DNA of 8,882 nucleotides from Bacteroidota bacterium. GTDB taxonomy: Bacteria; Bacteroidota; Bacteroidia; Chitinophagales; Chitinophagaceae. Below the pieces are notes generated by a model. The model saw nothing but the letters and a program-made list of their open reading frames with translations. It was not told where the DNA came from and searched no databases. How positions within the stretch are numbered: the first letter of the stretch is position 1; each line of letters starts with the position of its first letter. Position numbers and translations under genes: made by a program. Location of the stretch: NCBI GenBank assembly GCA_021824855.1, contig JAKAJX010000128.1, positions 1-8,882 of the forward strand, read 5' to 3'. Below, piece after piece: positions 1 through 6,497 of this stretch.

Positions 1-906
1 AGTACCTGCACGTAAAATTTGAGTAGGTGCATCCAACCATTTTACTAATAAAGTATTGGGCTCGTGCTGATACCATTCCAAGCCACCCTTTTCTCCGTAG
101 ATTCTAATTTTTAAAGCATTCTCTTCACCGACTGCAACTTGCGATGCCATTAAAACGCCGGCTGCACCATTATTAAAGTGTAATAAAATATTGCCATCAT
201 CATCTAATGCTCTACCTGTAACCATTGTATTTAAATCGGCACAGAGTTCTGTAATTTGTAAACCGGAAATATATTCGGCTAAGTGAGCAGCATGGGTTCC
301 AATATCGCCCATAGAGCCGCTTTTACCGCTTTTGGTAGGATCTGTTCTCCAAGCTGCTTGAGCATTCCCTTCTTTTTCGGTTAATTTACTTAACCACCCT
401 TGTGGATATTCTACCCAAACTTTTCTAATTTTTCCAAACACACCATCGGCTACCATAGCTCTGGCTTGTTTTACCATTGGATAACCCGAATAGGTATGTG
501 TTAAGCAAAGGGTTAAGCCGGTATCGTTTACTTTTTGTTGTAATTGTTTGGCTTCGTTTAGTGTAAATGCAATGGGCTTTTCTATTACTACATTAAAGCC
601 ATGTTCTAAAGCCATCATTGCCGGGGCAAAATGGGCAAAATTGGGCGTTACAATGGTTATAAAATCAATTCGCTTATTTGCGGGTAAACTACTTTCTTTT
701 AAAATCATTTCTTGATAATTCAAATAAATTCTTTCTTCCTCTAAAAAAAGTGATTTACCCGAATCTACCGCTATATCAGGATTAATACTAAGTGCTCCGC
801 ATTGTAGTTCAATTAATCCATCCATATTTGTGGCAATGCGATGTACGGCTCCTATAAAAGCATCTTTACCGCCGCCAATCATTCCATATCGTAATTTTCT
901 GTTCAT
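1..906 (-). CDS. Gfo/Idh/MocA family NAD(P)-dependent oxidoreductase, C-terminus cut by window edge
   Basis: Reading leftward from the ATG at 904-906, the frame stays open for 302 residues and runs off the window, so the C-terminal part is missing. The N-terminal Rossmann domain shows a glycine-rich loop at residues 11-13 (GGGKDAF), a TPN turn at 87-89, and the family's E-K-P motif at 109-111, whose Lys110 is the usual catalytic lysine. The C-terminal sheet domain has MGDIGTHAAH at 199-208, giving the Asp201/His205 pair typical of the family. No signal peptide is visible, so it should be cytosolic. Family members oxidise or reduce a hydroxyl of sugars, inositols or glycosides, often at C3, using NAD(P). 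It diverges from the transporter operon across 170 bases, which suggests shared control and a role in the same pathway. The family is certain; the substrate is not readable. Confidence 0.93.
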   Translation of the reverse strand, partial: MNRKLRYGMIGGGKDAFIGAVHRIATNMDGLIELQCGALSINPDIAVDSGKSLFLEEERIYLNYQEMILKESSLPANKRIDFITIVTPNFAHFAPAMMALEHGFNVVIEKPIAFTLNEAKQLQQKVNDTGLTLCLTHTYSGYPMVKQARAMVADGVFGKIRKVWVEYPQGWLSKLTEKEGNAQAAWRTDPTKSGKSGSMGDIGTHAAHLAEYISGLQITELCADLNTMVTGRALDDDGNILLHFNNGAAGVLMASQVAVGEENALKIRIYGEKGGLEWYQHEPNTLLVKWLDAPTQILRAGT

Positions 907-1076
907 AGCAAATCGTTAAATATAAAAGTTGAACAATAAAAATAGACAAAGAATTGATGATTTAAAATTGAATTGATATTCATCAAAAAATAAATCTTAC
1001 TGCCAATTGTAGAAATAAAAAATTATTTTTAGTTTCATTTCTTCTATTGCCATAGTACTAAAAAAATTGCTTGTTT
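907..1076. promoter_or_regulatory. Divergent intergenic region, probable control region with candidate operator
   Basis: This 170-base AT-rich spacer separates the leftward Gfo/Idh gene from the rightward operon, so both promoters should lie here. It contains a perfect 7-base inverted repeat, TTGATGA (954-960) and TCATCAA (980-986), and a direct repeat of GAATTGAT (951-958 and 970-977) whose copies start 19 bases apart, about two helical turns. This could be a regulator site, but short repeats also arise by chance in AT-rich DNA. A Bacteroidota sigma-type -7 box (TAnnTTTG) is not convincingly present. The nearest match on the + strand is TATTTTTA around 1024-1031, and its upstream TTG is too close. 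Confidence 0.4.
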
Positions 1077-2276
1077 ATGAAATTTGCCACACGAATTCAG
1101 CTTTCGGTAATGATGTTTTTGAATTTTTTTGTTTGGGGTATTTGGTTTGTTACCATGGGTACCTATTTATCGAAAAGCTTACATGCTACTGATGTGCAAA
1201 ATGGGTTAGCTTATGGAACGCAATCATTAGGTGCCATTATTGCTCCATTTATTATTGGACTAATTGCCGATAAATTTTTTGCAGCTCAAAAAATATTAGG
1301 CCTATTGCATATTGCCGGCGCCGGATTAATGTATTATATATCTACCCTAACAGATTTTAATGCTTTTTATCCGGTTATATTGGTTTACATGATTGTGTAT
1401 ATGCCCACTTTGGCATTGGTTAACGCCATTTCATTTAAACAGATGAATAATCCGGAAAAAGAATTTTCTTTTATTCGTGTTTGGGGAACTATTGGCTGGA
1501 TTGCTGCCGGATTACTTATTGGATGGTTAGCATTAGAACAAAAAAATGCATTAGCCAATACGTTTCGTATTAGTGCTGCTGTTTCTGTAGCATTAGGGCT
1601 ATTTAGTTTTTCATTACCCAATACACCACCAACCAATACCAATAAAAAAGTTACCATTGGTGAAATAATTGGATTAGATGCTTTAAAATTATTAAAGGAT
1701 AAAAATTTTTTAATATTCTTTTTATCTTCTTTATTAATATGTATTCCGTTGGCATTTTACTATCAAGAAACCAATGTATTTTTAAATGAAATTAAAGTAG
1801 AAGGAGCCGCCGCTAAAATGTCGATGGGACAAATGAGCGAAACGATATTCTTATTTTTAATGCCTTTATTTTTTACCAGATTAGGCGTAAAAAAAATGTT
1901 GTTGGTTGGAATGATTGCATGGCTTTTACGTTATCTGTTTTTTGCTTACGGAAATATTAATGAAAGTGCTTGGCTATTATATTTAGGCATTATACTACAT
2001 GGCGTTTGTTATGATTTCTTTTTTGTTACCGGACAAATTTATACCGATGAAAAAGCCGGCATTGCTATTCGCTCATCGGCACAAGGAATGATAACCTTAG
2101 CCACTTATGGTGTAGGAATGCTAATTGGTTTTTGGTTTGCAGGTTTAATAACCGATCATTTTAAAACAACAGATGGACATGCATGGAGAAATATATGGCT
2201 AATACCTGCAGCCATTTCGGGTATTTTAATACTGGTATTTGGTATATTATTTAAAGAACCCAAAAAAATTAAATAA
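1077..2276 (+). CDS. MFS transporter, nucleoside:H+ symporter (NupG/XapB-like) family
   Basis: This is a 399-residue inner-membrane permease with about 12 hydrophobic segments. I chose the ATG at 1077 over the in-frame TTG six bases upstream because MKFATRIQLS matches how the family begins. Family landmarks are NFFVWGIW (16-23), YMPTLALVN (108-116), IRVWGTIGW (133-141), the SMGQMSE stretch (249-255), a cytoplasmic-side AWLLR (281-285), CYDFF (311-315) and RSSAQG (332-337). These line up with E. coli NupG as I remember it, including residues reported to contact nucleoside: Arg134, Thr138, Gln230, Asn233, Gln252 and Glu255. Proton-coupled import of a nucleoside is therefore the default function. 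In Bacteroidota, relatives often sit beside sugar isomerases and oxidoreductases, so another glycoside is possible. Its stop codon is six bases before the next ATG, which indicates co-transcription. Confidence 0.92.
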   Translation: MKFATRIQLSVMMFLNFFVWGIWFVTMGTYLSKSLHATDVQNGLAYGTQSLGAIIAPFIIGLIADKFFAAQKILGLLHIAGAGLMYYISTLTDFNAFYPVILVYMIVYMPTLALVNAISFKQMNNPEKEFSFIRVWGTIGWIAAGLLIGWLALEQKNALANTFRISAAVSVALGLFSFSLPNTPPTNTNKKVTIGEIIGLDALKLLKDKNFLIFFLSSLLICIPLAFYYQETNVFLNEIKVEGAAAKMSMGQMSETIFLFLMPLFFTRLGVKKMLLVGMIAWLLRYLFFAYGNINESAWLLYLGIILHGVCYDFFFVTGQIYTDEKAGIAIRSSAQGMITLATYGVGMLIGFWFAGLITDHFKTTDGHAWRNIWLIPAAISGILILVFGILFKEPKKIK

Positions 2277-2282
2277 TTGCCA

Positions 2283-3179
2283 ATGAAAAAACTGCATTCA
2301 TCTTCTTCTCGCAGAAATGCCATTAAAAATATGGCATTAACCACCTTGGGTTTTATTGCAAGCAGTAACTTAACTTTTGCCGCATCATCGTGCAATACAA
2401 AAAAATATACTTCATTAAAAGGAAATATTCATCATGCTGTTTGCAGATGGATATACGATTTTTTATCGATAGAAGAATTATGCTTAACAATAAAACAAAT
2501 TGGATTTAATGCAATTGATTTAGTTGGACCCAAAGATTGGCCTGTATTACAAAAGCATGATGTATTTAGTTCTATGTGCAATGGTGCCGAAATAAATTTA
2601 ACCGATGGTTGGAATGATACCAATTTTCATGATACATTAATTAAAAATTATTCCGAATTAATTCCTTTAGTTGCAAAAAATGGATATAAAAATTTAATCT
2701 GTTTCAGTGGAAGCAGGAGAGGAAAAGATAATGAAACAGGATTAAAAAATTGTGTAACCGGTTTAAAAAAAATTCTATCCCTTGCAGAAAAAAACAATGT
2801 AATAATTCAGATGGAATTATTAAACAGCAAAATAGATCATAAAGATTATATGTGCGATAATCATCAATGGGGCGTTGAACTATGTAAACAAATTGATTCT
2901 CCCAATTTTAAATTATTGTACGATATCTATCACATGCAAATTGATGAAGGAGATGTAATAAGAACTATCAATACTTATCATCCCTATTTTGGGCACTACC
3001 ACACAGGTGGTGTTCCCGGTCGGCATGAAATAGATGAAACACAAGAATTATATTATCCTGCTATTATGAAAGCTATTGTTGCAACAGGTTTTAAAGATTT
3101 TGTTGCTCAAGAATTTATTCCAACAGGAAATGATAAAATAGGCTCATTAAAAAAGGCAATTAGTATTTGCGATGTTTAA
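2283..3179 (+). CDS. Tat-exported TIM-barrel protein, hydroxypyruvate isomerase-like
   Basis: The protein has 298 residues from the ATG at 2283. A TTG at 2277, directly after the transporter stop, is in frame but less likely. The N-terminus carries a twin-arginine signal: SRRNAIK with Arg10-Arg11, then a hydrophobic stretch to about residue 34. Cys37 follows (AASSC), but the -3 residue is Ala, so lipidation is doubtful. The mature part is a xylose-isomerase-like (AP_endonuc_2) barrel of the Hyi type, with candidate metal and catalytic residues Glu178 (QMELLN), Asp214 and His217 (YDIYHMQ), His238/His240 (GHYHTGGVPGRHE) and Glu277 (AQEF). Known Hyi enzymes are cytosolic and interconvert hydroxypyruvate and tartronate semialdehyde; an exported version probably acts on a different keto-sugar. 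It lies between the transporter and the GMC dehydrogenase, with a 99-base gap after it. Confidence 0.88.
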   Translation: MKKLHSSSSRRNAIKNMALTTLGFIASSNLTFAASSCNTKKYTSLKGNIHHAVCRWIYDFLSIEELCLTIKQIGFNAIDLVGPKDWPVLQKHDVFSSMCNGAEINLTDGWNDTNFHDTLIKNYSELIPLVAKNGYKNLICFSGSRRGKDNETGLKNCVTGLKKILSLAEKNNVIIQMELLNSKIDHKDYMCDNHQWGVELCKQIDSPNFKLLYDIYHMQIDEGDVIRTINTYHPYFGHYHTGGVPGRHEIDETQELYYPAIMKAIVATGFKDFVAQEFIPTGNDKIGSLKKAISICDV

Positions 3180-3278
3180 CCAATTTAATAAACCATACAC
3201 TTTCTTTTAAAGGTTTACATGGTAGGTATTAGTAAATAAATTCAACATCAATCATCAATAGTTAAAATAATTACACTT
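3180..3278. promoter_or_regulatory. 99-base spacer inside the operon with a short tandem repeat
   Basis: This gap is three times longer than the next two spacers in the run, so an internal promoter or processing site could sit here. It contains a tandem 7-base repeat, CATCAATCATCAAT, at 3246-3259. The only inverted repeat I see (AAACC at about 3190 and GGTTT at about 3213) is too weak for a terminator. There is no clear TAnnTTTG box and no Shine-Dalgarno before the ATG at 3279. Confidence 0.25.
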
Positions 3279-4958
3279 ATGGCAAATCAAACTTTCGATG
3301 CAATTGTAATAGGCTCAGGCATTAGTGGTGGTTGGGCCGCCAAAGAACTAACAGAAAAAGGTTTAAAAGTTTTAATGCTCGAGCGTGGCAGAAATGTAGA
3401 GCATATTAAAGACTACACCAATACCTCAAAAGACCCTTGGGAACTGGAACATAGAGGAATGACCTCGAGACATTTAGTTGAAGAACATCCTGTATTAAGT
3501 AGAGATTATGTTCTTTACGAACCCAATGTGCATTTTTGGGTAAACGAAAAAGATTGTCCTTATACCGAAATAAAAAGATTCGATTGGTTTAGAGGATACC
3601 ATGTAGGAGGAAGGTCTTTAACATGGGGTCGACAAAGTTACCGTTGGAGTGATTTTGATTTTGAAGCTAATGCAAAAGATGGTATTGCCGTTGATTGGCC
3701 TATTCGATATAAAGATCTTGCACAATGGTACGATCATGTAGAAACCTTTGCAGGCGTTAATGGATCAATAGAAAATTTACCCCAATTACCCGATGGCAAA
3801 TTTTTGCCACCAATGGATATGACTTGCGTAGAAAAAGATGTAGCAGCAAGAATTAAAGCACACTTCAAAGGAAACAGAACCATGATAATTGGCAGAAGTG
3901 CTAACTTAACCGCACCCATTCCTGGAAGAACAAAATGCCAATTTAGAAACAAATGCTGGATGGGATGCCCTTTTGGTGGCTATTTTAGTACACAATCATC
4001 AACCTTACCGGCCGCACAAGCTACCGGAAATTTAACCCTACGTCCCTTCTCAATCGTTACAAAAATTTTATACGATAAAGACACTAAAAAAGCAAAAGGT
4101 GTTGAAGTAATTGATGCAGAAACCAATCAAACTTATGAGTATTACAGTAAAATTGTTTTTGTAAATGCTTCAACCCTAAACTCTGCATGGGTATTAATGA
4201 ATAGTGCTACAGATATTTGGCCCGATGGATTAGGAAGTAGCAGTGGACAATTAGGTCATAATTTAATGGACCATCATTTAGGCATTGGAGCTTCGGGCAT
4301 TATGGAAGGTTATGAAGATAAATATTATTATGGCAAAAGACCCAATGGCATTTATATTCCTCGATACAGAAATTTATTTGGAGAAAAAAGAGACTATTTA
4401 CGCGGATTTGGTTACCAAGGCGGAGGCCATAGAGATGGATGGAATAAAGAAATTGCAGAATTTAATGTAGGCACTGCTTTTAAAGAATCGCTAACAGAAC
4501 CCGGCAATTGGAGTATGGGAATTGGTGGATTTGGAGAAATGTTACCCGATTACTCTAACAAAATATCTCTCGATAAAAATAAAAAAGATAAATGGGGGCT
4601 ACCTGTTTTGGCAATTGATTGCGAGCTGAAAGAAAATGAACTAAAAATGCGGAAAGATATTTTAACCGATGCCATTGAAATGTTAGAAATAGCAGGCGTT
4701 AAAAACGTAAAAGGACATGAGGGCGATGGTACACCGGGAAGAGGCATACATGAAATGGGCACAGCAAGAATGGGAAACAGCCCTAAAACATCGGTATTAA
4801 ACCAATGGAATCAAGTATGGGATGCAAAAAATGTTTTTGTAACCGATGGCGCTTGTATGACTTCGGCATCTTGTGTTAATCCTTCATTAACTTATATGGC
4901 ATTAACAGCCCGTGCTGCTAATTATGCGGTAGAAGAATTAAAAAAGGGAAATTTATAA
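3279..4958 (+). CDS. GMC-family FAD-dependent sugar/glycoside dehydrogenase, large catalytic subunit
   Basis: This 559-residue flavoprotein opens with the FAD-binding strand DAIVIGSGISGG (Gly12, Gly14, Gly17) and the acidic end of the second strand, LMLERG (Glu35). A second GMC signature is GYHVGGRSLTWG at 106-117. Cys220, Cys226 and Cys230 form C-x5-C-x3-C, the spacing I recall for the [3Fe-4S] ligands of Burkholderia FAD-glucose dehydrogenase. The C-terminal domain has HEMGTARMG (His491) and SCVNPSLTYMA (Asn534), the His/Asn pair that accepts the substrate proton and hydride. There is no signal peptide because the FAD strand starts at residue 6. The next gene encodes the small subunit with a Tat signal, so export as a complex is likely. 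Relatives include fructose, gluconate 2-, glucose and glucoside 3-dehydrogenases; a glucoside 3-dehydrogenase-like activity is the best guess. Family is secure, substrate open. Confidence 0.93.
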   Translation: MANQTFDAIVIGSGISGGWAAKELTEKGLKVLMLERGRNVEHIKDYTNTSKDPWELEHRGMTSRHLVEEHPVLSRDYVLYEPNVHFWVNEKDCPYTEIKRFDWFRGYHVGGRSLTWGRQSYRWSDFDFEANAKDGIAVDWPIRYKDLAQWYDHVETFAGVNGSIENLPQLPDGKFLPPMDMTCVEKDVAARIKAHFKGNRTMIIGRSANLTAPIPGRTKCQFRNKCWMGCPFGGYFSTQSSTLPAAQATGNLTLRPFSIVTKILYDKDTKKAKGVEVIDAETNQTYEYYSKIVFVNASTLNSAWVLMNSATDIWPDGLGSSSGQLGHNLMDHHLGIGASGIMEGYEDKYYYGKRPNGIYIPRYRNLFGEKRDYLRGFGYQGGGHRDGWNKEIAEFNVGTAFKESLTEPGNWSMGIGGFGEMLPDYSNKISLDKNKKDKWGLPVLAIDCELKENELKMRKDILTDAIEMLEIAGVKNVKGHEGDGTPGRGIHEMGTARMGNSPKTSVLNQWNQVWDAKNVFVTDGACMTSASCVNPSLTYMALTARAANYAVEELKKGNL

Positions 4959-4990
4959 TTAACCTAACATCAACTACTAAAAAATATTTT

Positions 4991-5554
4991 ATGAACCGAA
5001 GAGAACTGATAAAAATAATTACACTGGCAACCGGTGGTGCACTTATTGGTGGCGAATTTTTATTAAGCGGTTGCAAAAATAAAAATGCCGGAAAAGGATT
5101 ATTATTTTCTGCCGATGAAATTGCTTTTTTAGATGAAGTAGCAGAAACTATCATTCCCAGAACCAATACACCCGGTGCTAAAGATGCAGAAGTTGGAAAA
5201 TTTATGGACCTGATTGTACACGATTGTTATGAAGAAAAAAATCAGAAAATATTTAAAGAAGGTATCAATCAATTAAACGATGTGTGTAACAAGCAATTTA
5301 ATACCTCGTTTATGCAATGTACCAAAGAACAACGCGAAAAGGTTTTGATTGAAATAGATAAAGTTGCAAAAGAATATCAACAAAAGAAAAAGAAAGAAGA
5401 CCCTCCTTATTACTATACCATGATAAAACAACTAACTTTATTTGGATATTTTACTTCAAAACCGGGTGCCACACAAGCATTACGTTACATAGCTGTTCCC
5501 GGAAAATGGGATGGTTGTGTGCCATATACAAAAGGCGAAAAGGCTTGGGCATAA
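4991..5554 (+). CDS. Gluconate 2-dehydrogenase subunit 3 family protein, Tat lipoprotein small subunit
   Basis: The protein has 187 residues. Its N-terminus combines a twin arginine (Arg3-Arg4, NRRELIK), a hydrophobic stretch, and a good lipobox LSGC with Cys28 as the predicted lipidated residue. The family core follows: FLDEVAETIIPRTNTPGAKDAEVGKF across 46-71 (shown here only by its ends and spacing), then a Lys/Glu-rich linker around 125-137, then LFGYFTSKPGATQAL (150-164) and VPGKWDGC (169-176). Proteins of this family are small non-catalytic partners of GMC dehydrogenases. They carry the Tat signal for the signal-less flavoprotein and stabilise it. The gene lies 32 bases after the GMC gene, which supports a two-subunit complex anchored at the periplasmic face of a membrane. 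No CxxCH haem motif is present, so the cytochrome acceptor is not fused here. Confidence 0.92.
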   Translation: MNRRELIKIITLATGGALIGGEFLLSGCKNKNAGKGLLFSADEIAFLDEVAETIIPRTNTPGAKDAEVGKFMDLIVHDCYEEKNQKIFKEGINQLNDVCNKQFNTSFMQCTKEQREKVLIEIDKVAKEYQQKKKKEDPPYYYTMIKQLTLFGYFTSKPGATQALRYIAVPGKWDGCVPYTKGEKAWA

Positions 5555-5587
5555 AAAATATTTCATCCATTTCTTAAAACAAAAATT

Positions 5588-6463
5588 ATGTCAAACTCAA
5601 GAAGAGCATTTTTAAAATTAGGAGGTTTAGGTGTATTAGGTTTAACTACACCTATTAAAAAACTATCCTCCGCTTTTATGCAAGAAAATTTCTTTCATAA
5701 AAAAGCCTCTAATTATGGCATTCAATTATGGACCGTAAAAGAAGATATGGCCGCCAATGCCAAAGAAACTTTAAAAAGTATTGCATCGGATGGTTATGGC
5801 TTTATTGAAAGTTTTGAAGGCAAACAAGGAATGTTTTGGGGAATGAATTATAAAGAATTTAAAAAATATTTAGACGATTTACATATAAAAATTGTTTCGA
5901 GTCATTGCGATATTAATAAAGATTTTGAACGAAAAGCCGAAGAAGCTGCAGCTATTGGAATGAGCTATTTAATTTGCCCTTGGAAAGGACCTCAAAAAAC
6001 TATTGATGATTTTAAACGCATTGCAGATGACTTTAATACAAAAGGAGAAATTTGCAGAAAAAATGGTATTCGCTTTGCTTATCATAATCACGATTATTCT
6101 TGGAAACCTTTAGACGGCGAAATACCACAAGAAGTAATGATGAATAATACTGATAAAAACTTAGTAGATTTTGAAATGGATATTTATTGGGTTGTTGCAG
6201 CAGGAGTAAACCCCGAAACCTATTTAAAAAAGTACAAAGATCGGTTTAGATTATGCCATGTAAAAGATTTAACCAAAACAGCAAACGGCAACCACGAATC
6301 TTGCATATTGGGTAAAGGAACTATCGATTATACATCTATAATTCATGCTGCAAAAGAAAATGGTGTGCATTATTTTATTGTTGAACAAGAAGCATTTACC
6401 GGAACTAACCCATTAGAAAGTGCCAAAGCCGATGCAGAATATATGCGTAAGTATACATTCTAA
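5588..6463 (+). CDS. Tat-exported sugar phosphate isomerase/epimerase-like TIM-barrel protein
   Basis: This 291-residue protein has a textbook Tat signal, SRRAFLK with Arg5-Arg6, followed by a Gly/Leu-rich hydrophobic stretch to about residue 20 and probable cleavage near residue 30. The mature domain is an AP_endonuc_2/xylose-isomerase-like barrel: GIQLWTVKED (44-53), SSHCD (104-108), AYHNHDYSW (164-172), FEMDIYWV (195-202), CHVKDL (223-228), LGKGTIDY (241-248) and VEQE (265-268). His224, Asp198, His168 and Glu266 are plausible metal or catalytic residues. The family covers isomerases, epimerases, dehydratases and C-glycoside-cleaving enzymes, so the annotation name does not imply a phosphate substrate; in the periplasm a phosphosugar is unlikely. 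It follows the small subunit by 33 bases, ends the operon, and faces the SDR gene. It is clearly different from the Hyi-like barrel upstream. Confidence 0.9.
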   Translation: MSNSRRAFLKLGGLGVLGLTTPIKKLSSAFMQENFFHKKASNYGIQLWTVKEDMAANAKETLKSIASDGYGFIESFEGKQGMFWGMNYKEFKKYLDDLHIKIVSSHCDINKDFERKAEEAAAIGMSYLICPWKGPQKTIDDFKRIADDFNTKGEICRKNGIRFAYHNHDYSWKPLDGEIPQEVMMNNTDKNLVDFEMDIYWVVAAGVNPETYLKKYKDRFRLCHVKDLTKTANGNHESCILGKGTIDYTSIIHAAKENGVHYFIVEQEAFTGTNPLESAKADAEYMRKYTF

Positions 6464-6466
6464 AAT

Positions 6467-6493
6467 TGAAAAATAGTATTGCTTTTATTTTCA
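6467..6493. terminator. Weak AT-rich hairpin between convergent genes
   Basis: TGAAAA (6467-6472) and TTTTCA (6488-6493) form a six-base-pair stem between the end of the operon and the end of the SDR gene, with A and T runs on either side, so it could end transcription in both directions. The stem is short and nearly all A-T, so it is a tentative call based mainly on its position between convergent genes. Confidence 0.25.
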
Positions 6494-6497
6494 GTTA

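Noticed and set aside
1071..1076. TTG at 1071 as start of the transporter
   Set aside because: It adds only two residues before an ATG (1077) from which the sequence matches the usual family N-terminus; no ribosome-binding sequence favours the TTG.
2277..2282. TTG at 2277 as start of the Hyi-like barrel
   Set aside because: It directly follows the transporter stop codon and adds only two residues; the ATG at 2283 gives a normal Lys-containing Tat signal start.
2283..2393. Hyi-like barrel as a lipoprotein through Cys37
   Set aside because: The residues before Cys37 (ASS) do not meet the usual lipobox with Leu/Val/Ile at -3; an ordinary Tat cleavage near residue 34 is as likely.
3190..3217. 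AAACC/GGTTT inverted repeat as a terminator after the Hyi-like gene
   Set aside because: A five-base stem with an 18-base loop and no following T run is too weak.
4285..4470. 61-codon frame inside the GMC gene on the same strand
   Set aside because: It overlaps an intact, well-conserved coding frame and has no domain or start signal of its own.
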